NCBI GenBank assembly: GCA_025356015.1
Contig: JANXYO010000103.1
Location: 62,001-126,000 of the forward strand
DNA length: 64,000 nt
Direction of reading: 5' to 3'
Source of the DNA: Spirochaetaceae bacterium
Lineage (GTDB): Bacteria; Spirochaetota; Spirochaetia; Treponematales; Rectinemataceae
Shown here: one piece after another, positions 24,018 to 32,384 of the stretch
Layout: every line of letters begins with the position of its first letter
Position numbering within the stretch: the first letter of the stretch is position 1
Notes under the pieces: model-generated
The model's database searches: none
What the model saw: only the letters and a program-made list of their open reading frames with translations
Told to the model about the DNA's origin: nothing
Position numbers and translations under genes: made by a program

Positions 24018-25013
24018 CTATTTCCTCGATGCCTTGAAAAGCCGGTCGTTGATCGCCGCGCCGAGACCGGTTTCCGGAACCCGCTCCGCCCATATCTCGT
24101 CGAGTCCAAGGCCATCGAGCTCGTGCATCATCGCGAACAGGGAAGCTGCCGCCTCGACCATGTCGCCGGAAGGCGAAAGCACGCGCGTCGCCGCGAAGCC
24201 CGATGGCCCGCCTGAGGCCCCCAGGGATAAGCCCTCAAAGAGCAGTGCCCCGATCCGGGCCGAAGGCTTCCGCGCTTGGGCGAGGTCACCCCTCGCCATG
24301 AGACGCAGGGGCGTGCGGGGGGCGTAGTGGCTGTCAAGCTGGCCGGGACCAGCCGGCTGCTCTCCCTCTCGCATCGGTCCGGGAGCCTTCCGAGACACGG
24401 GGCCGATAATCGCCTCGATCATGCCCAGGTCCATCCCACCCGGCCTGAGCAGGCATGGAGGCTCCACGGTCATGTCCAGGACCGTGGATTCCACGCCAAC
24501 CCTGCAGGGGCCGCCGTCCACGATGAGGTCAACCCGATCCCCGAGCATCCTCGCCACATGTTCGGCTGTGGTCGGCGAGATATAGCCAAAGGGGTTCGCG
24601 CTCGGCGCGGCCACGGCTGTGCCCGACCAGGCTATGATCGCCCGGGCCACGGCATGGGCAGGAAGACGAACAGCGACGGTCGGCAAGCCGCTTGTGACAA
24701 GATCGGGCATTTCGTCCCGTTTTGGGAGCACGAGGGTAAGCGGCCCCGGCCAGAGCGCTTCCATGAGGGCACGGGCCAGGGGAGAGGGCTTGCGGACGAC
24801 CCGGTCGATGTCAGAGAGGGCCGAGATGTGCACTATGAGGGGATCGAAGCTCGGCCTAGCCTTCGCCTCGAACACCCTCGCCACCGCCAGGGTGTTGAAG
24901 GCATCTGCCCCGAGCCCGTACACCGTCTCGGTCGGCAGTGCGACAAGGCCTCCCGAGGCGATGAGGGCGCCTGCGCGCATGAGGCTCGCATCATCGGGTT
25001 TCAGGATTTCCAC
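24018..25013 (-). CDS. tsaC: L-threonylcarbamoyladenylate synthase (TsaC/Sua5)
   Basis: This enzyme makes threonylcarbamoyl-AMP from threonine, bicarbonate and ATP, the first step of t6A37 formation on ANN-decoding tRNAs. The YrdC domain shows GGLVALPTETVYGLGADA, KARPSFDPLIVHI, WPGPLTLVLPK, VAVRLPAH, AAPSANPFGYISPTTAEHV and VESTVLD. A second, Sua5-type domain follows from about residue 220 (SHYAPRTPL...), so this is the long form of 331 residues. The longest open frame reaches back into purE, but GTG at 25013 has TAAGG 8 bases upstream and gives the usual N-terminus, so I place the start there, 7 bases after the purE stop. Confidence 0.93.
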   Translation of the reverse strand: MEILKPDDASLMRAGALIASGGLVALPTETVYGLGADAFNTLAVARVFEAKARPSFDPLIVHISALSDIDRVVRKPSPLARALMEALWPGPLTLVLPKRDEMPDLVTSGLPTVAVRLPAHAVARAIIAWSGTAVAAPSANPFGYISPTTAEHVARMLGDRVDLIVDGGPCRVGVESTVLDMTVEPPCLLRPGGMDLGMIEAIIGPVSRKAPGPMREGEQPAGPGQLDSHYAPRTPLRLMARGDLAQARKPSARIGALLFEGLSLGASGGPSGFAATRVLSPSGDMVEAAASLFAMMHELDGLGLDEIWAERVPETGLGAAINDRLFKASRK

Positions 25014-25020
25014 TTCGGCC

Positions 25021-25581
25021 TTAACCCGCTGCGGGCTTCGGATCCCCGGCATAGCCCTCAGGGCCGAGGCTCTCCAGCCGCCTGGCCTTCGCGAGGACCT
25101 CGGCCTCGAGGACGGAGGCGTAGGCCTCGAGCTTCGCCCTGAGCCCGGGACGGGAGACCGCGAGGATCCGGGCGGCGAGAAGTCCGGCATTCCTTGCCCC
25201 GTCCACAGCGACGGTGGCGACGGGAATCCCGGGTGGCATCTGCACGATCGAGAGCAGGCTGTCCAGTCCGTCGAGGGTCTTCGTGCGGATGGGCACCCCT
25301 ATCACGGGAAGCACGGTCATCGAGGCCGTCATCCCGGGCAGGTGGGCGGCCCCGCCCGCTCCCGCGACGATCACCTCGATTCCGCGGTAGGCCGCCCCCC
25401 GGGCGTATTCGGCGAGCCTGGCCGGTGTCCGATGGGCCGAGACGATGGTCGTCTCACTGGCGATTCCGAGTTCAGCAAGCAGTCGGGAAACCTCAGCCAT
25501 GACCGGGAGGTCGGAGTCCGAGCCCATGATGATGCCCACAAGGGGCCGTTCAAGTGCCGCCATGGGTTGAGGATATGCCAT
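25021..25581 (-). CDS. purE: N5-carboxyaminoimidazole ribonucleotide mutase PurE
   Basis: PurE moves the carboxylate of N5-CAIR to give CAIR in purine synthesis. The 186-residue protein has the active-site motifs [25 protein letters not shown] and [13 protein letters not shown], and a helical end. The need for N5-CAIR fits with purK being present 3 kb away. The start may be the first ATG (25581) or the one seven codons later; neither has a clear ribosome site. tsaC follows within seven bases, so they probably share a transcript. Confidence 0.95.
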   Translation of the reverse strand: MAYPQPMAALERPLVGIIMGSDSDLPVMAEVSRLLAELGIASETTIVSAHRTPARLAEYARGAAYRGIEVIVAGAGGAAHLPGMTASMTVLPVIGVPIRTKTLDGLDSLLSIVQMPPGIPVATVAVDGARNAGLLAARILAVSRPGLRAKLEAYASVLEAEVLAKARRLESLGPEGYAGDPKPAAG

Positions 25582-25703
25582 GCCGGTCTGACGCGGCTAG
25601 CCTTTGACCAAAGGAGGGATGCCTCACCAAGGGGCTTTTCCGCCTTCACTCTCGCTCCTGGAAACCCTATCCCCTATACTTGTCCGGAGGAGGCCTGAAG
25701 AAC

Positions 25704-26237
25704 ATGACTTCCCTGTCCGAGAAGCTCCCCTTCGTGCACCTTGTCCACGATATCGTCACCTTCAGATTCCTCGGCGATGCGGAGATCATAGACCTCTTCA
25801 CTATCAGCGACATCTTCGAGGCCGAGGAGGACGAGGTCCTCATCGAGGAAGGAGAGATCAGTCCCTACCTCTTCGGAATCATCGAGGGCACGGTGAGTGT
25901 CAGCGTCAAGGAGAACGAGGGCAAGCAGGTCTATGTCACCTCCCTTGGGCCAGGGGACGTGTTCGGCGAGGCGGGGGTCTTCTCGAAGGTGCGGCGCACG
26001 GCCAGGGTGACCGCCCTCGGCAAGACGATCGTGATACGCCTGCACCGCAATGGCCTCGTTCACTTCCTGCGCGTCCACCCTGAGGCAGGAAACAAGATCC
26101 TGCTGGCGATCATCTTCAGCCTTCTGCGGAAGCTGCGCCAGGCGAACCAGGAACTTGCCTATGAGCGCAAGGAGGACCTTGGCCAGGAGGACATCGACTC
26201 CATGCTCCAAGGCCTCCTTGATGACAAGGCGCCCTAG
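25704..26237 (+). CDS. Stand-alone cyclic-nucleotide-binding-domain protein
   Basis: The 177-residue protein has a single cNMP-binding domain at about residues 25-135 with LIEEGEISPYLFGIIEGTVSV, GPGDVFGEAGVFSKVRRTARVTALGKT and a helical C-terminus. The phosphate-binding cassette FGEAGVFSKVRRTARV keeps the expected glutamate and arginine. There is no DNA-binding HTH, so it is not a CRP-type regulator; it may act by protein contact. GGAGGAGG precedes the ATG. A TATACT (25675-25680) lies just upstream without a good -35. Two class III cyclases in the window could supply its ligand. Confidence 0.9.
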   Translation: MTSLSEKLPFVHLVHDIVTFRFLGDAEIIDLFTISDIFEAEEDEVLIEEGEISPYLFGIIEGTVSVSVKENEGKQVYVTSLGPGDVFGEAGVFSKVRRTARVTALGKTIVIRLHRNGLVHFLRVHPEAGNKILLAIIFSLLRKLRQANQELAYERKEDLGQEDIDSMLQGLLDDKAP

Positions 26238-26242
26238 GGCTT

Positions 26243-27193
26243 CTAGCGGGACGCCAGGCTGGCCGCCTGCTCTGATGCCGGCACATCGTTCGCGCAGCAG
26301 TCATCGAGTGCGGCCTGGACGGAAATGAGCTGCGGGGCATCCGGGCCCATGCCCACCTTGCCCTCGAGCTTGTCCTTCAGGAATTTGACCACCCGCGGCC
26401 AGGCCTGCCGGGAGGCTTCAAGGTTCGCCCCGGCCTGGCCATCCTGCTGCCTCAGGAAGGCGTGGCCCGCTCCCTGATAGACCTCATATTCGAAGCTCTT
26501 GCCAAGGCGCTTGAGTTCCGCCGCGGCGGGCGCCGCAGTCGAGGTGACCCTCGCGTCACTGCCTCCATAGAGGCCGAGAAGTGGGGCGAAGATCCCGGCG
26601 AGGGTATCCGTAGGCGGGGCCACACCATAGAAGAAGGCGGCAGCCCCGAGATCGGGCCTCAATGTCGAATAGAGAAAGGAGATCCCGCCTCCCCAGCAGA
26701 AACCGACCACACCGAACTTCTTGGTGGCAGCGGGCAGGGAGGTCGTGTATGCCACGGCACCATCGATGCGCCGCACGACCTCGGCTGGATCGAGGCTGGA
26801 GTTGATCGATCGGGCCGCGTCTACGCTAAGGCCCTTCGACCCGGAACCCCCCGGCGCCTTCCCGCTCAGGAAATCCGGGGCGATCGCGATAAAGCCTTCA
26901 GCAGCGAACTGATCGGCGACCGCACGTGCCCAGTCGTTGAGGCCGAATATCTCGTGCACCACCACCACGACGGGTGCCGGTCCCGGTCGCTCGGGATATA
27001 CGACCCAGGCGTCAACCTTATCCCCGCCTGCAGCGGCGTAGCTGATCCATTCAGCATGGCGCGGAGAGGAGTTTAGCCTGTCCAGGGAACCGGCCTCGGC
27101 GGGCGGCATGGGCTGGGCCCAGGCCGCGCAGGCGAACACGCCCACCACGAGCGCCATGAGCACCCCCCTAATTCTCGGTATAATTTGAACCAT
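26243..27193 (-). CDS. Exported dienelactone hydrolase-family protein
   Basis: The 316-residue protein has a signal peptide (cleavage near AWAQP) and an alpha/beta-hydrolase fold of the dienelactone hydrolase type. The nucleophile is cysteine in VVGFCWGGG. The acid is probably Asp in YGGSDARVT and the histidine lies in GAGHAF. The conserved VVVVHEIFGLNDWARAVADQFAAEG supplies the family glutamate. AGGGGG precedes the ATG. A C-terminal extension of about 45 residues carries two adjacent cysteines. It is the second gene after a b562-like protein, 18 bases apart. The substrate is unknown; most exported members are uncharacterised. Confidence 0.9.
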   Translation of the reverse strand: MVQIIPRIRGVLMALVVGVFACAAWAQPMPPAEAGSLDRLNSSPRHAEWISYAAAGGDKVDAWVVYPERPGPAPVVVVVHEIFGLNDWARAVADQFAAEGFIAIAPDFLSGKAPGGSGSKGLSVDAARSINSSLDPAEVVRRIDGAVAYTTSLPAATKKFGVVGFCWGGGISFLYSTLRPDLGAAAFFYGVAPPTDTLAGIFAPLLGLYGGSDARVTSTAAPAAAELKRLGKSFEYEVYQGAGHAFLRQQDGQAGANLEASRQAWPRVVKFLKDKLEGKVGMGPDAPQLISVQAALDDCCANDVPASEQAASLASR

Positions 27194-27211
27194 GATAGTC
27201 CCCCTAAATGG

Positions 27212-27598
27212 CTATCCTTTGAACTCGCCATGTCCGGCCTTCATGTAGCCGAACAGCGCATCCAGGGACTTCTGGATTCCGCCTGAGTCGCGGTCGCCGC
27301 AAAGCCCGACGGCCTTCAGGGCTGTTGTCTCAAACCCGCCCCAGGCCTTAAGCCAGTCCTCCTTCGAGCCCTTCGGAGGATCCATTCTTTGCATCTGCTC
27401 GGCCGCCCTGGCGAAATCAAAGAAGGCCTGCGCGGCCGCGAAATAGTCCTGGGACGAAAGGGCCGCCTTGATGGCCTGGACCCTTGCCAGGTTATCGTGC
27501 ATGACATTCACTGCTGCCGCGTGGTCGTAATCGGCGGCCGAAAGGGACAGGGGGAAGATAAGGAACAGCGCGAGACCGAAGGTCAGCATGACTTTCAT
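27212..27598 (-). CDS. Exported four-helix protein resembling cytochrome b562/c' without CxxCH
   Basis: The 128-residue product has a signal peptide ending at LSAA and a mature chain of about 107 residues predicted to be four helices. VNVMHDNLARV near the mature N-terminus and MKAGHGEFKG at the C-terminus align with the axial-ligand regions of cytochrome c' and b562. In c' the end reads CxxCHxxF/Y-R/K; here the cysteines are Met and Gly but the His and the FK are kept. Haem, if bound, would therefore be non-covalent as in b562. GGAGG lies 8 bases before the ATG. It heads the operon with the dienelactone-hydrolase-like gene. The family assignment is tentative. Confidence 0.6.
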   Translation of the reverse strand: MKVMLTFGLALFLIFPLSLSAADYDHAAAVNVMHDNLARVQAIKAALSSQDYFAAAQAFFDFARAAEQMQRMDPPKGSKEDWLKAWGGFETTALKAVGLCGDRDSGGIQKSLDALFGYMKAGHGEFKG

Positions 27599-27632
27599 CG
27601 ATAAGTCCTCCGAGCGAGTCCGCGATCAGAGG

Positions 27633-27662
27633 AAGATAGCCATACCAGTGTTTTTTGGTCAA
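27633..27662 (-). promoter_or_regulatory. Promoter of the b562-like/hydrolase operon
   Basis: TTGACC (27662-27657), an 18-base spacer and TATCTT (27638-27633) predict a start near 27626 and a leader of about 27 nt. The -35 region is preceded by AT-rich sequence. Confidence 0.6.
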
Positions 27663-27679
27663 CTTTTATCGGACATCGC

Positions 27680-28393
27680 CTAGGGCTCTGATGCGATCGC
27701 CCAACCCGTCGCAGCCGCGCCGCATTCGATGGCGAGGAGTTGGGCGAAGCGGGCGGCGCAGGCCTCGAGCTCCGGCAGGGGATCTGAGCTTGGCGCATAG
27801 ATGAGGGCTAGAACCTCCCTGGCCTGCCCAAGGACCTTTGTGTCCAAAGCGTCCTTGACCGGATTGCCGCAGGGTTTCCATTCGCCCTCGATCATGGCGC
27901 AGGCGCACAGGAGGTCCTCGAGATCGATGAGCTGGCCGGACTGGTTGAAGACATAGCTTTCTCCGGGGAGGCCCCGGCGCAGCCTGAGCCCGAAGCCGGT
28001 CTTCGCGGCATCAAAGATGCTCGCCGGGTAGCCCCATTCGAGGCTGACCGCGTTGTTGGCGTCGACCGGGCCGTTGACGAGGGGAAAGGCCCCCTGGGGC
28101 GGCTGGCCTTCTCCCCTCTCGAGGGCGGCCGCGAGCAGATATTCGCTCGAGGGTTTCGACCTGCCCGCTGGTTTGTATTTCCCGTGGCGCAGCATGTCCC
28201 TGACGGCGCTCTTGCGCTGGGTGCCGAGGAAGGCCTCGCCCTTTGCCCGGACCGCCTCAAGGAGAGAGATAAGGTAATCGGGGGCGCGCTCGGTTGGGAG
28301 GCAGGTTGGTATTCCAGTCCCCCACACCAGGGCGACCCTCGCCGGGCAGGGGGAGAGCGAGGGATCGAAGACCAAGCCTGGTTTCTCTTCCAT
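27680..28393 (-). CDS. B3/B4 tRNA-binding-domain protein (stand-alone)
   Basis: The 237-residue protein resembles the B3/B4 domain of phenylalanyl-tRNA synthetase beta chain, present in many bacteria as a separate protein. The core pattern PLVNGPVDANNAVSLEWGYPASIFDAA matches the family's conserved N-x-V-S region, and GESYVFNQSGQLIDLEDLLCACAMIEGEWKPCGNPVKDAL follows. In the synthetase this domain takes part in editing mischarged tRNA; the role of stand-alone forms is not settled. The ATG has no strong ribosome site, and a perfect -10 lies about 12 bases upstream. Confidence 0.8.
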   Translation of the reverse strand: MEEKPGLVFDPSLSPCPARVALVWGTGIPTCLPTERAPDYLISLLEAVRAKGEAFLGTQRKSAVRDMLRHGKYKPAGRSKPSSEYLLAAALERGEGQPPQGAFPLVNGPVDANNAVSLEWGYPASIFDAAKTGFGLRLRRGLPGESYVFNQSGQLIDLEDLLCACAMIEGEWKPCGNPVKDALDTKVLGQAREVLALIYAPSSDPLPELEACAARFAQLLAIECGAAATGWAIASEP

Positions 28394-28404
28394 AGGTCTT
28401 GAGG

Positions 28405-28433
28405 ATTATACGCTAGAGCCTACTCCGCGACCA
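28405..28433 (-). promoter_or_regulatory. Possible promoter of the B3/B4 gene
   Basis: A perfect TATAAT (28410-28405) lies 17 bases from TGGTCG (28433-28428), which matches only three of six -35 bases and lies within the end of purK. Confidence 0.3.
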
Positions 28434-29604
28434 CCCGGACCATTCCCCTGGCGGCATGGGCCCTCTCCATGGCCTCTTCCCTGGTCGCACCGATCGCGGT
28501 GAGATGTCCCATCTTGCGGAAAGGCCTGACCTCGCGCTTTCCGTATAGGTGGACTGCGACGCCGGGTATCGCGAGGGCGGCCTCGAGTCCGAGGTACACG
28601 GGCCTGCCCGTGGCACCGGGCTCGCCGACGATGTTCACCATCATCGCTGGCCGCAGCAGCTCGGCGCTCCCCAGGGGGAGCCCGAGGAGTATCCGTATGA
28701 ATTGATCGAACTGGCTCGAGGGGCAGGCCTCCATGGAAAAATGCCCGGAATTGTGCGGGCGGGGAGCGATCTCGTTGACGAGGATCTCTCCGTCCTGCTT
28801 CAGGAACATCTCCACACCAAAGAGCCCTACGGCCCCGGCACCCCGGGCCGAGATTTCCTTCGCCCTCTCGTCCAGGGCCCGGACGCAGGACAGGGCGAGC
28901 TCCTGGGCGAGTTTGAGGCTAGCCTCGCTCACCCGAGCCGGGGCCAGCACCGAATCGCAGAGGTTCGCGCGGTCGTCGAAGACCATCTCCACACAGGGAT
29001 AGACGGCAGTCGAGCCATCGGTGGCCCTGGCCACGACAACGGCCAGCTCCTTCGAGAAATCGACCCTTTCCTCGGCGATGGAAGGTCCGCGCAAAGCCTC
29101 GTCCCGGGCCGAGCCAAGGACCAGCACTCCCCTGCCATCGTAGCCTCCCCGTCTCGTCTTCTGCACGATGGGGAAACCCCCGAGCTCGACGGCCGCAGCG
29201 GAGAGGCTGTCCTCGCCGGGCCTCGCCTCGGGCTGCGAATCGAGTATCAGCCACCGGGCGGTTGGTATGCCCCTCGCGTCAAGCAGGCCCTTCTGGACGG
29301 CCTTGTCACGGATCGCCTCGAGGACGGCGGCTCCGGGAAGCACGGCCTTGCCGCGGCGTTCCAGCTCGAAGAGGGCCTCGACCCCGACGGACTCGATCTC
29401 CCATGACAATGCGTCGACGCCCTCGGCGAATTCGAGGATCCCCTCGTAGTCGTCAAGACCTCCCACGTGGGCGACGTCGGCGAGCTCTGAGCCCGGTGAT
29501 GGATATTCAGGCGTGAGGACCTCGAGCTCGGCGAGGTACTTGCGTGCCTCCTCGATCGCCATCCGTCCCAGCTGGCCACCCCCGAGTATTCCAATCCTGC
29601 GCAT
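28420..29604 (-). CDS. purK: N5-carboxyaminoimidazole ribonucleotide synthase PurK
   Basis: PurK uses ATP and bicarbonate to make N5-CAIR from AIR, the substrate for PurE. The 394-residue ATP-grasp enzyme starts with GILGGGQLGRMAIEEARK and contains KTRRGGYDGRG in the nucleotide loop, FGVEMFLKQDGEILVNEIAPRPHNSGHFSMEAC in the metal and AIR site, and the C-terminal GKREVRPFRKMGHLTAIG. It starts three bases after the ftsK stop, so it is co-transcribed with ftsK rather than with purE. Confidence 0.97.
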   Translation of the reverse strand: MRRIGILGGGQLGRMAIEEARKYLAELEVLTPEYPSPGSELADVAHVGGLDDYEGILEFAEGVDALSWEIESVGVEALFELERRGKAVLPGAAVLEAIRDKAVQKGLLDARGIPTARWLILDSQPEARPGEDSLSAAAVELGGFPIVQKTRRGGYDGRGVLVLGSARDEALRGPSIAEERVDFSKELAVVVARATDGSTAVYPCVEMVFDDRANLCDSVLAPARVSEASLKLAQELALSCVRALDERAKEISARGAGAVGLFGVEMFLKQDGEILVNEIAPRPHNSGHFSMEACPSSQFDQFIRILLGLPLGSAELLRPAMMVNIVGEPGATGRPVYLGLEAALAIPGVAVHLYGKREVRPFRKMGHLTAIGATREEAMERAHAARGMVRVVAE

Positions 29605-29607
29605 GGC

Positions 29608-32130
29608 CTATTCCTCTTCGTTCTTGCCGGTGACGCGCTGACCCGGGAGAGTCTCGAGGTCGCCCATGAGGCTCGGCTGGCGCGCTGCTGGCTGGGCCAT
29701 AGGGCGACCCAGGACATCGGGGTTCCTCACGATGTCACGGGGCTTCGATCCCTTGGCAGGGCCCACGATGCCTTTCTCCTCCATCAGCTCGACGAGGCGG
29801 GAAGCGCGGTTATAGCCAATTTTCAGCCTGCGCTGGATGAAGGACGCGCTGGCGCGGCCCTGCTGGAGCACGATCTCGAGGGCCTTCTCGAAGAGGGGGT
29901 CGTCGTCTTCCTCGCCGAAGAGGGAAGGCGAATCGTCCTCCTCGTCGTCGATGAAGATCTCCTCGTCTATGTACTCGGGCTCCCCGAGGGTCTTTATGTA
30001 TTCGACCGCCTTCTCGACCTCCTCCTCGGAGACGAAGGCACCCTGCATGCGTATCGGGAAGGGGTCCCAGGCGCTCGCCACGAGCATGTCCCCCCGTCCC
30101 AGGAGCTTCTCTGCCCCGACCATGTCGATGATGATCCTCGAGTCGAATTTGCTTGCCACCATGAAGGCGATCCGGCTGGGGATGTTCGCCTTTATCAGTC
30201 CGGTGATGACGTCGATCGAGGGCCTCTGGGTCGCAAGGACGAGGTGGATGCCGACGGCGCGGGACATCGCCGCGAGCCGCGCGAGGGTGGACTCCAGCTC
30301 CTTGCCCGTGGTCGCCATGAGGTCGGCGAACTCATCGATGATGACGACGATGTAGGGCAGGCGCTCGACCGCGAGGTTCTTCTCCTTGACCTTGCGGTTG
30401 TAGCTCTTCACATCGCGGACGCCCACGCGGTCGAGGAGGCTGTAGCGGCGCTCCATCTCGCAGATGCAGTACTGGAGGGCCTGGAAGGCTCGCTTGGGCT
30501 CGGTGATGACAGGCGTGAGGAGGTGGGGAATGTCATTGTAGAGCTTGAGCTCGACGATCTTGGGATCGATGAGGAGAAGCTTCACCTCCCGGGGCGATCT
30601 GCGGTACAGGATCGACAGGATGATCGAGTTGACGCAGACCGACTTACCCGAGCCTGTCGCGCCCGCGATGAGGAGGTGGGGGGTCTGGACCAGGTCGATG
30701 AATTGCACCTCCCCCGCGATGTCCTTGCCGAGGATGATCGGCACCTCCATCTTCGCGCCCATGAATGACGCATTCTCCACGATCTCGCGGAGGGAGACGA
30801 TCGAGCGGCGCTCATTCGGCACCTCAATGCCCACGGCGTGCTTGCCCGGTATTGGCGCGACTATGCGGACGCTCGAGGCCGCGAGCCGGAGGGCGATGTT
30901 GTCGGAGAGATTTGTGATCTTCGAAAGCTTCACTCCCGGGGCGGGAAGTATCTCGAACATCGTGATCACGGGACCCTTGCGGATGCCCGTGACCTCGGCC
31001 TCTATGTTGAACTCGGCGAGGGTGTCCCTGAGGACTTCCGCCGACCTCTTTGTCTTCTCGTCGACGATCCAGTACTCTCCATCCGGATAGACTTGGAGGA
31101 TGCCATCCACGGGGACGGCGTAGGGCTTGTCCTTCCTCAGGGGCAGGACCCTAGCGAGGGCGGCCGACTTCCGCGCCTCGTCGGCCTCGCTTCCCGCGTG
31201 GCTTTCCGGAGGGATCGAGATGAACTCGATAGGCATCAGGCCATCGACGACAATAGCCGAGGATGGAGTCGGCGCCCCTTCTTCCTCCTCCTCCTCGCTT
31301 GGAGCAGCGGCCTTCTTCACCGGACCCGGCCCTGTCCTGTGAGTCCCGGACGGGCCGAGACTCAGCCTTATCGGCTCCTCCCCCCCTCCGTGGCCTACCT
31401 TCGTGCCGGAGACTTCTGGCGGCGCTTCCCCTGCTGTCTCTGCTTCCTGTCCAGCCTCCTCGGTCTCCTCCAGGGATTCCGTGCTCCCGGCTTCCATGGC
31501 CCTCAAGCGGGGCAGGGCTGCGAGCTCGGGAACCTTGAAATCGAATCGAGCATCTCCCCCAGATCCTGCGGAGATCTCCCCCTGATCCTCCCCTGTCCTG
31601 TCCCCCTCGCCTTTCTCCTCGGCCCGGGGCTGGGGGGCGGGCAGGAGGCTCCTCGCGGGGCGGGCCAATGGGGGATCATGCCGTACCCCCGCCGCCGCGA
31701 TCGCGAGACGGGCGACAAGAGCGGCGAGAAGGAGGGCGAGGGATCCCGCCGCGAGGCCGAGTGCGGGCAGTCCCGCAGTCTCGAGAAAGGGGTGGGCAGC
31801 GAAGGCCTGGGCTGGATCGGCCGAAAGGCGGGCAAAGGTCGCAATGGGCAGGAAAGGAAGGATGGAGCCGGCGAGGAGGGCAAGGGCATTTGGCCTCCAT
31901 CCCGGCAGGAAGGCGATGATGGCAGCCCCGGCAAGCCAGGCAGGGACAAAAAGGGCCGCCCAGGAGAATGCGCCCCTGAGAAATCTGCCCAGGCCGAAGA
32001 TGACGGCGAATGCCCCCGATTGGCCGTCAACCCCAGCGGCGATTATCGCCGCGAGGCAATACGCGGCCACCAGGGCGAGGGATGCGCCCAGGGTGATGTT
32101 TGCGGGTGACGTCGTGCGCGGATCGGACAT
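29608..32130 (-). CDS. ftsK: DNA translocase FtsK
   Basis: FtsK pumps chromosomal DNA through the closing septum and activates dimer resolution. The 840-residue protein has four membrane helices in residues 15-175, an acidic and Pro-rich linker to about 320, and the motor. Walker A is GATGSGKS at 490-497, Walker B is IVVIIDEFADLM, and the C-terminal gamma winged helix is FEKALEIVLQQGRASASFIQRRLKIGYNRASRLVELMEEKGIV. The ATG at 32130 was chosen because it places the first membrane helix near the N-terminus and has GGAG 9 bases upstream. purK follows by three bases. Confidence 0.96.
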   Translation of the reverse strand: MSDPRTTSPANITLGASLALVAAYCLAAIIAAGVDGQSGAFAVIFGLGRFLRGAFSWAALFVPAWLAGAAIIAFLPGWRPNALALLAGSILPFLPIATFARLSADPAQAFAAHPFLETAGLPALGLAAGSLALLLAALVARLAIAAAGVRHDPPLARPARSLLPAPQPRAEEKGEGDRTGEDQGEISAGSGGDARFDFKVPELAALPRLRAMEAGSTESLEETEEAGQEAETAGEAPPEVSGTKVGHGGGEEPIRLSLGPSGTHRTGPGPVKKAAAPSEEEEEEGAPTPSSAIVVDGLMPIEFISIPPESHAGSEADEARKSAALARVLPLRKDKPYAVPVDGILQVYPDGEYWIVDEKTKRSAEVLRDTLAEFNIEAEVTGIRKGPVITMFEILPAPGVKLSKITNLSDNIALRLAASSVRIVAPIPGKHAVGIEVPNERRSIVSLREIVENASFMGAKMEVPIILGKDIAGEVQFIDLVQTPHLLIAGATGSGKSVCVNSIILSILYRRSPREVKLLLIDPKIVELKLYNDIPHLLTPVITEPKRAFQALQYCICEMERRYSLLDRVGVRDVKSYNRKVKEKNLAVERLPYIVVIIDEFADLMATTGKELESTLARLAAMSRAVGIHLVLATQRPSIDVITGLIKANIPSRIAFMVASKFDSRIIIDMVGAEKLLGRGDMLVASAWDPFPIRMQGAFVSEEEVEKAVEYIKTLGEPEYIDEEIFIDDEEDDSPSLFGEEDDDPLFEKALEIVLQQGRASASFIQRRLKIGYNRASRLVELMEEKGIVGPAKGSKPRDIVRNPDVLGRPMAQPAARQPSLMGDLETLPGQRVTGKNEEE

Positions 32131-32278
32131 GGGGCTGTGCTCCAGGAATGTGTATAGGTGAGTATCGGCCGCTTTGCCCGGCCAGAGAAGCGGGGAGCGG
32201 CGAGAAGCACAGACTAGCACTCCCCGAGCCACTTCTCCAGAGAGATTCCGCGAATTGGCCGGCCCCACCGCATTCCCC

Positions 32279-32308
32279 TTGCCCCGACTATAGAAAAATG
32301 CTTATATA
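32279..32308 (+). promoter_or_regulatory. Promoter of the slyD operon
   Basis: TTGCCC (32279-32284), an 18-base spacer and TATATA (32303-32308) lie in an AT-rich patch. The leader of about 70 nt contains CGGGGAG and CTCCCCG, a seven-base inverted repeat separated by about 35 bases, the second copy ending close to the ribosome site. Confidence 0.5.
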
Positions 32309-32384
32309 TCCTCTAGCTCCACTTGAGCCGTCGGGGAGATCAAGGGTATTCTCTTGGATCAAATCCTCCCCGCAAGGAACCGGA

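Noticed and set aside
25652-25680. TATACT upstream of the cNMP-binding gene as a promoter
   Set aside because: The -10 is good but nothing like TTGACA lies 15-19 bases upstream, so I did not list it.
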